Source of the DNA: Hyposmocoma kahamanoa
Taxonomy: Eukaryota; Arthropoda; Insecta; Lepidoptera; Cosmopterigidae
Assembly: GCF_003589595.1 (NCBI RefSeq)
Contig: NW_020654229.1
Coordinates: forward strand, 6,199,138 to 6,263,137
Length of the DNA: 64,000 bases
Direction: 5' to 3'
Part shown: piece after piece, positions 23,295-34,915 of the stretch
Layout of the letters: each line of letters opens with the position of its first letter
How positions within the stretch are numbered: position 1 is the stretch's first letter
The notes under the pieces: model-generated
The model's database searches: none
What the model was told of the DNA's origin: nothing
What the model saw: only the letters and a program-made list of their open reading frames with translations
Made by a program: the position numbers and the translations under genes

Positions 23295-24525
23295 TGAATG
23301 GTAGCTCGATGACTAACCACTAGTGCCTATACTCTAGCCAAAATCGTTGTAGAATAAATGTCAACAAACAAAATGATTTTTAAACAGATGATTTTTAAGG
23401 TTTTCATCTCCGGCTCTTTCACAGTTACCACAATTTCAAAATTTTCCTACGAAATTCGACTAGATTAAGGATAATACTAAATGCAATAGCCATGTTTATA
23501 CTAAATATTATTCAACAGAAGTTTCAAATCACCTAGAAATAACATAAAAATGACCAGTAACTAATTATTTGTAAAACTGTGTCATCCCTATTGACATTTT
23601 GATTTGAAGGGAGAGATTGCAAACATTCGAGTTCTGGTGGTAATTCAAGTTCAGAATCGGAAATAGATGCTAGATGATATAATATGTGGTAAATTAATAC
23701 CAAATAAAATCTTATAATTTTGTCATTACCTACCATCGAGAAATAAATATTAATAGGATGCAAAAACTTATTTTTATTCCTAAATACGTATCAATAAGTA
23801 TTTTGTAAATTTTATAATAATTGGCTAGGTAAGAATTACTTCTACATAACCCAATTACATACTTACCTATTTAAATTCCAATTAAGGGAGCAGGTCGTGG
23901 CAAGAGCAAGCCTTAATAATGTGCATCGAAAAAAATGTTCTTTTCCTATGCCATCGTTGGTTGCCAAGCAACGTTTTGTTATTAAACATTCTACATCGAA
24001 TTTGGCAAGAATATAACTACTGCTGAGTGTATCGCTAACAGTGTAAGCGCTCTGACAAGTCTTTCATTTACATTACAATCCTTGTTACATTCGGCTAAGC
24101 ACGACTGCACACGGCGGGCAACGTAATTTCACCTTTCTGAGCGTGTGGTTAGGTTCCTTTTTCCTCTTAACGCCTGGTTTCTTTGGTCAAATTTAGTAGG
24201 CATTATAGCGTAGGAATTTTCGATTTTGTATATAAGCGATGTATCTGTTACGTAGTAACTATTAAGTAATCTATGACACAACTAACATGACTTAAAATTA
24301 ACAGACTTCGGACCTTGTTTGCTCGAAAAGCAGCAAAATCTTCAAAGGCATTAAAGGATATGGTTATCTGTTTGCCTTTCCGTGGGTTAACTGAAGCCGA
24401 AAGATAGGCCAGCGGCCTTGGTATCCCGTCTTTCCGGTACGCTGTTGCCAGTCGTCCGCCATTTACGATTAGCCATCTAACATACATTTTATATGTCGCA
24501 CTGCTATTACAATAGTGTTATAACT
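23295..24525. other. No confident feature
   Basis: Several short frames but nothing recognised and no paired splice sites noted. Confidence 0.35.
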
Positions 24526-24529
24526 CAAA

Positions 24530-24890
24530 ATATGTGAAATTCAAGATTATACCATTGTTGAACGTAAAATTTTATTATCTACAGGTCAATAAAACCGTCG
24601 TTAGAATATTGTATAAAACAACTAAAAGATGTCTACTTAACTACTTAAAATAAGAGACGCTTTATGTGAGCTAGTATCTGGCCAAAATAGACCTTATTCA
24701 AAAATTAGAAATTATTTTTTCTCTTTTATTTTTAAATATGTATATTTGGTAAGTAGGAAATAACCTATATATAAATTTACACAGATCTTTCACGGAAAGC
24801 GAGTAATTCGTCTTTCGTCGATTCTGAAATAATACACTTTTTGAGTTAATACATTATTGTATAAACAGTGCGATTATAGATTAGCCGTAT
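24530..24890 (+). repeat. Dispersed repeat C, copy 1
   Basis: Shares gttgaacgtaaaatttt, aaccgtcgttagaata and aatacactttttgagttaat with 41740-42075 and 26640-26830. Confidence 0.65.
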
Positions 24891-25109
24891 AACATCTTAA
24901 CTATGAAATCATCTAACGTGAATGCCAAATTTTTTGTTAACTCGTTGACGCAAAAAACGCCCCCGTGCTCTCATTGGGGAACACAGCTAAAAGTCCGCTG
25001 GCATCGCGAGATAATAATTAAAAATTGTTAGTTGGTACAAAACGTGTAGTATCAGTAGAGTTCCTTGTTCCAGGAAACTTGAACTTTAACTTTCAAAATA
25101 TTTACTTAC

Positions 25110-25310
25110 TTACCTTTAAAGGGAGTACCTGAGTACTGGTCCCACTTAAATTTGAAGAAATATTGTATATAATATATATATCTTTAAGCGTGGCAAACTA
25201 GGAGATGAATCCGGTTTCCGGTAACCGATTACAATAAAACTTGGCAAATAGGTAATTCCATGAACTTTTGGGGTCCGTTTTTGTTAAATAAAAGTTCTAA
25301 TTTACTTTTT
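25110..25310 (+). mobile_element. AACCGAC-ended repeat fragment
   Basis: tggtcccacttaaatttgaa...gtggcaaactaggagatgaa...cttttggggtccgttttt matches the 3' half of the family. Confidence 0.55.
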
Positions 25311-25424
25311 ATTAAATAATTTGGATGCTCATACAAACATTCTATTGTAAAATTCCAAATTAGGGCATTGTTTTATTGAGATCCAAGGGCAAAAGCCAGC
25401 AAAATGAATTTGTCATAATGACCT

Positions 25425-25510
25425 TCGTGGTCGAGTAATCTATGAGGTTCCGGGTTTGATCCCCGACCGGGTTAATATAGATAATTAACTTATCAATATA
25501 TTCTCGGGTC
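25425..25510 (+). mobile_element. tRNA-like SINE fragment
   Basis: ttcgtggtcgagtaatctat is followed by a B-box-like gggtttgatcc and the tail tattctcgggtctgggtgtt, a SINE arrangement. Too degenerate for a tRNA gene. Confidence 0.45.
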
Positions 25511-25525
25511 TGGGTGTTTCGAGGT

Positions 25526-25695
25526 TTTTTTTATAATATCAACTGACAGGACGGACAAGTCGTACGCCTGATGGTAAGTTACACGCCTGTCCATAACAGT
25601 TGCAGTGTCACTTAGAGCTTTAAATCGCAAAGACCTGAGGGGCACTGCCACTGCACCCGTCACCCGGAGACATAAGTTGACAAGTCTCATGTGCC
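25526..25695 (-). mobile_element. SINE-L, 3' part
   Basis: tataatatcaactgacagga, cctgtccataacagttgcag and acttagagctttaaatcgca are all family strings in reverse. Confidence 0.75.
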
Positions 25696-26040
25696 TTTTA
25701 ATGTCGTCGTTGTTACTGATTTCGAAAACGCAAGTGCTTTAGCTACTTTGGTATCAGAGCAACGTATATGATGTCTAATATTTATTTATCTAATCAATAT
25801 TATAAAGGCATCTATCTACCCTTGACATTGATTGAATCGACCAATAAAGCCCACTGATTGACATCTCGTTCCACGTGTAGAGTTCGGGCTAACTTTTTAT
25901 TGACCAGTATTTTTTATTTGATCACGTCTTGTGGGTTTTTGTGGTACAAAAAAGTGTGTCGGTGATAAGAAATATACGTATTATATCAGTAGGTTGAAGG
26001 TTTCGTGATGATAAATAACGAAAAATTAGAACAACTAGAC

Positions 26041-26110
26041 AGCGGCAGTAGCTCAGTGGAAGACCGGTTGCTTTGCAATTGAGGGGACGTCGGTTTGAAT
26101 CCCAACAGTG
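26041..26110 (+). mobile_element. tRNA-like SINE head
   Basis: ggcagtagctcagtggaaga resembles a tRNA 5' half with A-box, and cggtttgaatccc is a B-box. It is followed by T-runs and a truncated SINE-L rather than a tRNA 3' end. A degenerate tRNA gene is the alternative. Confidence 0.45.
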
Positions 26111-26115
26111 TTTTT

Positions 26116-26236
26116 TTATGATAACATGTGACGGATGGTAAGCTCTGAGTGGCACTGCAACTGCTATGGACAGGCGTGTCGCTTAAAACCAGGCGCACCA
26201 CGTGTTCGTCCTGTCACTTGGTAACATAAAAAAGCG
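26116..26236 (+). mobile_element. SINE-L, 3' fragment
   Basis: aagctctgagtggcactgca through ttcgtcctgtcacttgg matches the family end. Confidence 0.7.
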
Positions 26237-26639
26237 ACACGAGCTTTAAATCACAAATAAACATTAATAAATAAAGCCTCTTTGTAAGCCTTTTCGCAGG
26301 AGTGCTTTAGGTGCGAATTCTCCCATTGCTAGGCTTTGCCATTTGTACAATTATCACAACGCAACGACTGACTTACACTACTTTTCTGCAGTAAGATCCA
26401 GGCGCGAAATGTCGTCACCCTCCTAAAACTCTGTCACCGAACTTCTTTTTTATGCTTTCGCTTAGTGGTATCAACACTATTTGTTTTTGTGATTTATATG
26501 GTTAAATTAATTGTTACACTTTTTTAAGATTATTTTTACTCTGCAATAATTTATTGTGCATGTAGTGTCGGTCTATAATAGATTGTGCACTTAGTTATAA
26601 GTTTTTTTGCATGTTTTCTGAGATTTTATTGGTGTAACA

Positions 26640-26830
26640 ATTGTTGATAAAATTAAAAATATGAAATTATGTTATCCCTATTATTTTTCAACAAAAAGTA
26701 GGAATTTGTTTAGAATTAATGTACATAAATTTTAATAATATTTCACGGGAAATGAGTCATTAGTTTTTCATCGATTCTCAAAAAATACACTTTTTGAGTT
26801 AAAAAACTATTGCATTAATATAATATATTA
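26640..26830 (+). repeat. Dispersed repeat C, copy 2
   Basis: atatgaaattatgttatcc, tttcacgggaaatgagtcat and tacactttttgagttaa match the copy at 41740-42075. Confidence 0.6.
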
Positions 26831-26849
26831 ATACAATAATATACTTTTT

Positions 26850-26872
26850 TTATTTATATATATATATATACA
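26850..26872. repeat. TA-rich microsatellite
   Basis: Short run of ta dinucleotides followed by ca. Confidence 0.6.
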
Positions 26873-27099
26873 CACTTCCGACGTATTATTAAATTAGTAG
26901 TGTAACTTTTATACTACAGACTATATATCCATATGAAGTTCATTTAATAGTAAGAACGACTGGTCAAGGCGTAGTTATTTTTAACCGGCATCGTCACCCG
27001 CAAACTTGATCCAATACTCGCAGAGGTTTTTTTTCATTGCCATATGTAAAAAAACAATATATGATAAATGTACTTATTATTGAATATATTTCGGAGGCT

Positions 27100-27385
27100 G
27101 CGTGCAGGGCATTTGTAGCAGTAGAGCTCATTGTGAAAGAATTACTCCAGGGTGGTTCTGCCGCCAAGCAGTAATGTCTGCATTACTGTGTTCCGGTTTA
27201 GAAGGGGTACTGGTGAAATTACAGGCACATGGGACTTATCAACTTATGTCTCAGGGTAACGGGCGCAGTGGCAGTGCAATCTTTGCAATTTAAAGCTCTG
27301 AGTGGCACTGCAACTGTTATGGGGAGGCGTGTAGCTTACCATCAGACGCATGACTTGTTGGTCCCATCACTTGATATTATTTTAA
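27100..27385 (+). mobile_element. SINE-L, near full-length
   Basis: tagcagtagagctcattgtg, gccgccaagcagtaatgtct, gcacatgggacttatcaact, actgcaactgttatggggag, cacttgatattat in family order. Confidence 0.8.
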
Positions 27386-27390
27386 AAAAT

Positions 27391-27618
27391 GTTATTCTGC
27401 TAAAATCTAGGCAATCGGAATGGCAGTGATAGCATTTATTCATTCAATCACTAACCATCGATGTGGCCTTACTAAAACTAATATGGAAATTACAATGCAT
27501 ATCTTAATTATTGTCTCGTTTAATCTGCAATTTAGTCTTCAAATTAAATAAATATAATATTAGTACATTACGCCATCGACTCGCCATTGCAGAGCAGACT
27601 ACCAAAAAATTGCAATGG
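27391..27618 (+). repeat. Dispersed repeat G, copy 2, ending at an assembly gap
   Basis: Same string set as 23036-23290; the copy stops exactly where the Ns begin. Confidence 0.7.
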
Positions 27619-27628
27619 NNNNNNNNNN
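27619..27628. other. Assembly gap, 10 Ns
   Basis: Ten consecutive n directly after ttgcaatgg. A round number of Ns usually means unknown length. Confidence 0.98.
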
Positions 27629-27629
27629 A

Positions 27630-28435
27630 CTTTTGTTTAAACTTCTTTAGAAACTCGTGCACAGTAGTGAGATACAATTTATCTGTCATACATAGAACAA
27701 ACATATATATAAAAATCTCGCCTTTCACCTATTCAGGGGTAGGCAGAGACTGTGGACCTCCACTTAATACGTTCATAAATAGTATGTTTCATACATTATG
27801 GTCAAACGACAGTATCAGACACTAAAATTTTATAAAATATTTCGACTGTTGGGTTCTGTATCCATTCATTTTTATATAAAAGAAACAAATAATTCCCCAA
27901 AAAAAAAACAATTCTTGAATTGGTTCTATCTAATTAACTGAAAGCTACGTTAACGTTATCCATCAATCGTAAAATAAATGGGTAGAAACAAAATCACGCC
28001 ATACGGCCCATGGCTCGCGACTCCCGAGGCTACAAGACGCCAGTCGTTTAGTCCTATAAGTATTTTAGGCTTCCTAGGGTTAAAAGACTTGCGACTAGTC
28101 TTGAGGCGTTAAAAATTAGTCGAAGTTTTTTAAAAGGCCTTAAAATACTGAGTCTCTTTCATCACTAGGAACAAGAGTGGACTCCCAGGTATTCTGTGTG
28201 GTTGTTTGGCACATTATTTTAATGATTGTCTGATGACATCATGTAAGCGTACCACAAATAATGTGAATTATTTTTAGCGTTTGCCGAACAACCTTGACAC
28301 GGTATATTGTATCGTACGGCGTTACATTACGGCATACACATATCATATGCTTTATGTGATACAAAAGGTCTTAAAGCTATTATTACATTCCAACATAAGC
28401 CCTGTAAGGGCACTGCAATTAACTAACTACTAATA
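27630..28435. other. No confident feature
   Basis: Nothing recognised on either strand. Confidence 0.35.
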
Positions 28436-28439
28436 TCAA

Positions 28440-28850
28440 TACTAACAGATTCATGTCAAAGTGAAATAATTATTTATTCCATAGGTAAAATTTTTACACA
28501 TGAAAACGTAATTTTTTAAGCTACTGCTCGTTGACTACGCTGACCTCCCTGAGAAGAACGAGCAAGAAACTCTAGGGATTGCTCTTTTCAAATAAACTTA
28601 AATGCTATAGAATGCATTTTGAACGATATTTGTGTGGAATTGAGACTTACGTTGTCTTCTATACATCTTTATCTAATACGTAGTCTACAATTTTGTAATA
28701 TGACTTTTCAATTAAAACACTTTTCATGTAAGTTTTAAACTTAGGAAATGGTAAACTTAATATATGCTCCGGAATCTTATTGTAAAAACGTATACAGTTC
28801 CCCATAAAAGATTCGTTTACCTTAGTTAATAATAATGTCAACTTACTATA
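28440..28850 (-). mobile_element. LINE remnant (Jockey/CR1-like), ORF2 end plus 3' UTR
   Basis: Minus frame 28841-28659 reads [18 protein letters not shown] then LPFPKFKTYMKSVL, aligning with [16 protein letters not shown]...LPFTRFKT in the copy at 45018-45449. The tail gagaagaacgagcaagaaac is also shared. Confidence 0.7.
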
Positions 28851-29090
28851 CTATACACATAACATCATGTACTTTTACTAAACAACTAAACAGTTCGAGA
28901 GCAAGTAACTTTTCAGAGCATTTGCGAACACGTTATTATTTTTAATGTTTCTTACATCTCACATTAATTAGTTCACATCCAAATTCAAACCTAAATTCAT
29001 CAATACAAACTTTGGACCTTGTGAAGACTAAAAAAACAGGTTCAATTATGACAGCAGCGATTATATGAATCGCTGACCACATGTTTTTTT

Positions 29091-29560
29091 AACCGACTTC
29101 AAAAAAAAAGGAGGAGGTTCTCAATTGGACTGTATTTTTTTGTATGAATGTTACGCGATAACTCGATTTGTGATTAGTGAACCGATTTTGATGATTATTT
29201 CGACTCATCCGAAGAAGAGAGTCCTACGTGATTATACAGCGAAAAGAGGATAAATACGTAATAGCATTATTCAAACCAAGGCCTAGCTATAGGCGTTTAT
29301 CAGAATTTTTATATCTTATTTAGTTTTGGAAATAAAGTCGAACAACGATCGATCTGATGATATCTACAGCGAAAACAACGAACAAAATGTAGATTATATC
29401 CACAGCGAAGAACAACGAACAAAATGTAGTGTCCTGAGAATAAGCAGTCCTGCACATAAGACTTTGTTCTACGGATGAGCCGATTTTTTTTGTTGGAAAG
29501 AGAGTACCTCAGTGGTCCCATTTAAATTTCAAGTAAATACTCCACGTTTGAAGTTGGTTA
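29091..29560 (+). mobile_element. AACCGAC-ended repeat, long copy
   Basis: aaccgacttcaaaaaaaaag, gaggaggttctcaattggac, ttacgcgataactcg, then gaaagagagtacctcagtgg. An internal short duplication (acagcgaa.aacaacgaacaaaatgtag) occurs twice at 29367 and 29401. Confidence 0.65.
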
Positions 29561-29589
29561 TTTTTTGAACTTTAAACTGAAATTATTTA

Positions 29590-29878
29590 TGACACCAAGT
29601 GACAGAATGCGCCTGCACATGATGGTAAGCGACACGCCTGTCCATAACAGTTGCAGTGATGTTCAGTGCTTTAAATCGTAAAGATCTGAGGGGCACTGCC
29701 ACTGCGCCCGTCACCCTGAGACAAGTAACAAGTTCCGTGTGCCGGTAATTTCACCAGCACCCTTACCCTTCAAAACCGGAACCCAGTAATGCTTACATTA
29801 CTGCTTGGCGGCAGAAATAGGTACGGTGGGAGTACTTCCCTGGATGAACTCTTTTAGATGGAACTCTACTGCTACAGG
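29590..29878 (-). mobile_element. SINE-L, near full-length
   Basis: gcctgtccataacagttgca, gcccgtcaccctgagacaag, ttactgcttggcggcagaaa in family order on the reverse strand. Confidence 0.75.
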
Positions 29879-30119
29879 CCACAGAGTATATAGTTTGAAC
29901 ATATGAACATTCGCTATCTTTTTTATAACAGACATATAAATTACCTATGAACCAAACATTTCATAACAAACAAGATATGGAACTATATTCGGTTAGCTGT
30001 CAAAAACACGTTTGAAATTAATTAATTTGTAAAAAAAAAACCATATTACAAAGGCAGCAGATCTACGCTAAACAGAAAAAAATGGCACGTGGTCTAAGAG
30101 AAAAATAAAATTTGGGAAC

Positions 30120-30284
30120 CTCATAGTCCTGCAGCAGAGAAACCTGTGTCGCGGGTGCCACGGACATAAACATAGACAACCACAAATTACACCCAAACTC
30201 ACGAGAGTAATAAATGTGGGTCACACAATTATTTCTCACGGCCCGGGAATCGAACCCGGGACCTCCAGCGTGGCAGGCCAGCAT
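30120..30284 (-). mobile_element. SINE-T copy, head disrupted
   Basis: Contains gtcgcgggtgcca, catagacaaccacaaattac and the B-box region cccgggaatcgaacccggga; the 5' head is cut at ggccagcatc by the T-run that begins the next repeat. Confidence 0.75.
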
Positions 30285-30545
30285 CTTTTTTTTTATACAA
30301 AAGTAAGTGCGCATTTGACATCAATCTCACCTGATGTATTCTTCGTGCGAATCCTGGGAATATCCACAACATAGGGGTGGAACCCCAGCCTACGTCTAGT
30401 CCCCCGATGATGGAGAGGGGAAAGCGGAATTAAATCATGCAATTCCATCGCAAACTCTCCATGATCCTGTAGAATACCGATAAGCAGGCAACTTTACGAC
30501 AGGTGTACAAGGGTCTGGCAGCTTCGCCACTACTAATTCTGAGTC
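30285..30545. repeat. Unclassified GC-richer segment next to a SINE
   Basis: Begins with a T-run, then gaatcctgggaatatccaca, ggtggaaccccagcctacgt. It looks like the end of a retroelement but I cannot assign it. Confidence 0.3.
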
Positions 30546-30731
30546 TCATAAAAGCTTCTTGACACGTTCTTCACTGAATCCAAGAAGGCCAGATATACAT
30601 TCCGCCATGGAGGCAGTTAATCGTTGAGGTGTTTTTAAGTCATATTTATTGATAAATGCAGTTAAGTAAGATTTTGCATGTGTGACATATTTATAGTAAC
30701 AGTCTCCGCCACTATTAAATTCTAGCCGCAA
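30546..30731 (-). other. Unrecognised short coding-like frame
   Basis: Minus frame ending at TGA near 30548 reads SGGDCYYKYVTHAKSYLTAF then INKYDLKTPQRLTASMAECI and ends GFSEERVKKLL. Its composition looks protein-like rather than AT-driven. There is no ATG at the front and no clean acceptor except ggctag just before it. It could be a last exon or an element fragment. Confidence 0.3.
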
Positions 30732-30734
30732 ATT

Positions 30735-31095
30735 TGTAAAAATTTACAGAGAACGTAATGTTTTATTACCCGTGTGAACGAAGGAATTTCTTGTTTTCTA
30801 TTAATGAACATTGTTGTATATTGATATGAGAAATAAAGCATAAAATCGATAAATAATATCAACTCGCCTTCAACAACACGCACGGATGACCGTCCACGCA
30901 CTGACCTTGTGATCGTGGGCATTATTAAGAGGCGATACAACCTCAAATGGGTTTTGTTAATGCCGCATAACAGTGAAGGTGTTGAATCAATCAATTTGAA
31001 AAAAATATATAATAAAATTGAGTTTGTAAACTGATTACTACACGGCGTGAAAACACGATCCCTCAAAATTTTCAAGACAAAACAAAACACAAACT
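30735..31095. other. No confident feature
   Basis: Mixed AT-rich sequence. A donor-like cgag/GTAAGTTT occurs on the minus strand at 31099. Confidence 0.35.
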
Positions 31096-31099
31096 TACC

Positions 31100-31680
31100 T
31101 CGAAACTACAAGAAAACCGCCGTATTTAATAGGATCTTTACATAATTATACCAACGTTTTTTTTATATCTACTGAACTAAATATAACACGTATAGTCATT
31201 GACGTACAATTATATGGAAGTCGGGTCCGCGCTAAAAAGTGTCCGCACTTGTAAGGCGCTAAATCGTATACAGAGCGCGACACTCCGCTTTAGTCTTCAT
31301 TTGTTCTACTGACAGCGCGATACTGCGATGACATTACAATTTAAATTTCGAATAGGTTGACTTGGGACATTTTTTTCGTGGTTTTTGTATTAGACCCGTC
31401 GTCCATTTATTTGTAAGTCAATGCGTATAGTATACGGTATACATTTTTCAAAGATCTTTAATTTCGTTTGTAAAAAAATTAATTCTGAAATAAAGGCAGT
31501 GTCCCTTCCGCTAGACCCAAGTAAAATGAACCGTATTAGTACGAGAAAAAGTCGCAATTCGAGATGAGGTAGTATACTCTTAAGGCGCTTACAGATTTGC
31601 TTGGTTTTTTTTTGGCGATAGACGTATTTTTTGTCAATTAACACGTATGGTCAGAAATGATACAACAAAATCGAGTATTT
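31100..31680 (-). repeat. Dispersed repeat D, copy 1, split by a MITE
   Basis: Reverse complement matches 40135-40330 on both sides of the MITE at 31197-31423: tactaatacggttcatttt on one side, gatataaaaa..attgg on the other. Confidence 0.65.
31197..31423 (+). mobile_element. MITE family P8-B, copy 1, with 8-bp TSD cgtatagt
   Basis: Left end cattgacgtac...gaagtcgggtc and right end gacccgtcgtcc...gtaagtcaatg are inverted repeats of about 32 bp. Exact CGTATAGT at 31189-31196 and 31424-31431. The paralogous empty site tcgtatagtatac is at about 40280-40295. 227 bp, no ORF. Confidence 0.85.
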
Positions 31681-31689
31681 TTTTTATAA

Positions 31690-31990
31690 CGCATACTTTT
31701 AGCCCAGCACTAAGGAAACCCCATATAGCTGGTGAAATTACAGTCTCCTAGGACTTCGCACTTTACGATGGGCACAGAGGCAGTGCCCCTACGATCTTTG
31801 CGAATCTGCAACTGTTATGGATAGGCGTGTCGATTACCACCAGGCCCACGACTTGTTCGTCCGCTCGCTTGGTATTATAAAAAAAAACGCGGGTGAACGT
31901 ACACATAGACAACCACAAATTACTCCTGAACTCACGAAAGAAATAAGCGTTTGGCCACACAAATATTTCTCCCGTATCTCCAGCAGAATC
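31690..31990 (-). mobile_element. SINE-T copy split by a SINE-L
   Basis: tagcccagcactaaggaaac on the left and catagacaaccacaaattac with aaactcacgaaag on the right are the two halves of one SINE-T. Confidence 0.65.
31723..31888 (+). mobile_element. SINE-L inserted in SINE-T
   Basis: gtgaaattacag, tgcccctacgatctttgcga, ctgttatggataggcgtgtc, cttggtattataaaaaaaa. It separates the two SINE-T halves. Confidence 0.65.
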
Positions 31991-32105
31991 GAGCAAATTT
32001 ATAGTCGCCTAATAAGCTACAGTAAAGACCGGACCGAAAAATATAGGAAATCTATATGCACCTTTACGATGAACGTCCACTGTAATAATCTCAATACAGA
32101 GTACT

Positions 32106-32250
32106 AAAAAAAACGACGGACTCTGTTCTTCGGACGAGTCGAAATAATCATCAAAATAGGTTCACAAATCACGAATCGAGTTATCGCGTAACAGTCATAC
32201 AAAAAAAATACAGTCCAATTGAAAACCTCCTTTACTGTCCCTTTCCAAGC
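32106..32250 (-). mobile_element. AACCGAC-ended repeat fragment
   Basis: ggttcacaaatcacgaatcg, agttatcgcgtaacagtcat and gtccaattgaaaacctcct are family strings in reverse. Confidence 0.55.
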
Positions 32251-32254
32251 GACT

Positions 32255-32985
32255 TCCAATATGTATGTTATCTCCTTAGGAGTGATCCAGCTATCCAGAT
32301 ATTAAGACGACTGTAAACTACATTAAAAAAAATTAGGTTAACTCGCATGGCACCGGAGTTTGATCAAAATATATTATTCGCACGCGCCGACCTTGGGATG
32401 GGCGTGACGCCATTGCGCACCTTCACGTTGAGTCTCTCGATATGGCGGGTTTCTTCGTCGTACGCATATTTAATTAGAAGCTGTTTACGAACAGACTGTT
32501 AAACGTATCCGTATTTTTTACCTATATTCGAATGGATATACTCCTGGATGGACCTCCTTACATCGTCATCCCACTTTTTTACCGCCTTTTCTCCGATACC
32601 TGGCCACTTGTTTTTAAATTTTGAATCGTTCTTTAATTCTAATTCCTTTGCCTCCTCATTCTGATTTTGTTTCGTTCCATCGCCACTCCCTGCTCGATCG
32701 CGGAAGCGAACAGCTGCTCTAATTTTTAACTTAATTCTTAACTCTAAGCCTGTCTCACGTTTAGTATTTAAGTAGGAAGTGTGTTGTAGCGTTGTACCTG
32801 GCTTTTATATGTACCTTTTTTTGTTACAACCTCTTTTTTTCTCTTTCGCTTTAATTACGAAAATTACGAATAATTTTTTTGCGGAACAAAGTATCCTATT
32901 TTATTCCCGTGAAAGTTATGGCTCATTAGGGTCTACAAAATTTTCAAAAGTAATTCAACCATGATTATTACACGTTCACCCGTAC
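32255..32985. other. No confident feature
   Basis: A mixed-composition stretch with no recognised repeat; the 61-codon plus frame at 32779 is unrecognised. Confidence 0.35.
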
Positions 32986-32989
32986 ATGT

Positions 32990-33080
32990 TTTTAGCCCCG
33001 CACTAGGCAAACCCTGTATTGCGTGTGCCATGGGCACACACATAGACAACCACACATTGCACTCAAACTCACGAGAGAAT
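32990..33080 (-). mobile_element. SINE-T, body only
   Basis: tttagccccgcactaggcaa, ccatgggcacacacatagac, tcaaactcacgagaga. Confidence 0.75.
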
Positions 33081-33084
33081 TTCT

Positions 33085-33685
33085 TCGGCGCACAGGTTTC
33101 ATCAAGATGTTTTCCTTTATTGTAAGCGAGAGGTTTTGCTACTAAGATCCAACTTACTTTGTCGAAGAACGGAAAGGATGCTAATTATTGTAACGAAATT
33201 TTACACAGGATAATGAACTTTATAACAATTGTTGTAGTCTACCATTGTACTTTGTAATCTCGAAACAACAATAAAAGTTATTCATTATTTTATTTTACGC
33301 TGCTAGCCGATTACGAAAGGTCATTACGGTTAATGTTATCATTTGTTCGGACATATGCCGATTTTTTACCTTCTGTCAGGATATAACAATTTTCAGAATA
33401 AAAAGCAAAATATCTCGCAATTCTGTAGTAAAACTAGATTTACGACAAAAATTTTGTCGCCTTGACGTTTGTCCATGTCTGTTGTCATATGAGGGACTCG
33501 TTACATTTATTCACACGGATTTTCAGAAAAACCTTCATACCCACGCAATAAGAGCGAAAAATACGATGCGAGTTTTGCTTTCGTTCAGATCACCGATGCG
33601 AAACGCACAACGTCTTATCGCTCTTATTGCAAGGACATAAATATTTTTTTCACCGGGTTAATGCAATTCCGCGATAAGTTTTTTA
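33085..33685. other. No confident feature
   Basis: Two near-inverse strings, cacgcaataagagcgaaaaa (33542) and cgctcttattgc (33619), frame an 90-bp segment, perhaps a small palindromic element. Confidence 0.35.
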
Positions 33686-33689
33686 GCAG

Positions 33690-34000
33690 CAGTAGAGTTC
33701 GTTGTGAAAAGAGTTCGTACAGGGAAGTACTGCCACTGTTCTCAGGACCACAGTACATTTCGTTCGTTCTTCGTCGCTGTGGATGTCAGATTGACTGTTG
33801 TTCGATTTTATATTTCCGAAACGAAATAAGATATATAAATTCTCAAAACACTCGTACTTAGGCCTAAGTTTGAATAACGAAATTATTCTCGTAACGTACT
33901 TATTCTCTTTTTGCTATATAATAACATCGGACTCTGTTCTTCGGATGAGTCGTTATCTCGACTATTCAAATTTCGAAATGGTGGCCCTAATTACGGTCCT
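33690..34000 (+). repeat. SINE-L head fragment joined to AACCGAC-repeat fragment
   Basis: cagtagagttcgttgtgaaa and agggaagtactgccactgtt are SINE-L; gttcgttcttcgtcgctgtg and ggactctgttcttcggatga belong to the AACCGAC family. Mosaic of old insertions. Confidence 0.45.
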
Positions 34001-34270
34001 GTGGAAATATAGGCCTATATATAGGCTAATATATAATAACATGTGACAGGATTATTGCATCATCCAGACAGATTAAACGCATTATCTTGAAAAATCAATC
34101 AATCTGGACTTGTAATAAAAGTGATAAGCTGATAACGCACGTATAGTAAAAACAATTTTTCATTTATTTATATACACGTCGCATATTCATTGTGATAAGA
34201 AAATAATAATAAATATCATGTATCACGATTTAAGATTAGAATTTGCATTACATTTAATAATAATATGGTT

Positions 34271-34790
34271 GAAAAAAGGTGTTCCACATACATAGACACA
34301 TGTATAAATATAGCTACAAGGAGTGATGTAGAGTTGTTAAAACCACTAAATTCTAATTCATTACTTTTTCGAATTCCGGATTCCCGGAAATGATTTTACA
34401 CCAACGCAGGACAAAACTAGTCATCTAGGAAGTCAAAGTTGGATTTTAAAGTAATTGTTTTGATAAGATGGTCGGAAAAAGGTGTTCCACTACAAGGAGT
34501 GATATAGAGTGTTAAAACCAGTAAATTCTATTTCATTACTTTTTTCGAATTCCGAATTTCCGGAAATATTTTTACAGCATCGTAGGACAAAACTACTCAT
34601 CTAGGAAGTCAAGGTTGGATTTTATAGCAATTATATTTTATAACTAGGTGAGTAGTTTTGTCCTGCGATGCAGGAAAACCGTTTCCGGAAATCCGAAATT
34701 CGAAAATTAAAATTTTTTGGTTTTAACAACTCTGTCACTCCTTGTAGCTATTTCTATAGATTTGGAAAACACCTTTTTCCGACCTATGTT
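34271..34790. mobile_element. Foldback element: two direct units and one inverted unit
   Basis: Unit gaaaaaaggtgttccacata...tctaggaagtcaaagttgga (34271-34459) recurs at 34471-34635 and, reversed, at about 34640-34785 (gagtagttttgtcctgcgat...cacctttttccgacc). The second and third units form a long imperfect hairpin. Confidence 0.8.
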
Positions 34791-34817
34791 AATAATATAG
34801 GAAATATGTTTGTACCA

Positions 34818-34915
34818 CAGTGCCCCTCAGATCGTAGCGATTTAAAGCTCTGAGCGACACTGGAACAGCAAACGACGGGCGCACGACTTGTTCGTCCTGC
34901 CAATTGTTATCGTAA
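34818..34915 (+). mobile_element. SINE-L, short fragment
   Basis: agtgcccctcagatcgtagc, gatttaaagctctgagcgac, gcgcacgacttgttcgtcct. Confidence 0.6.
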
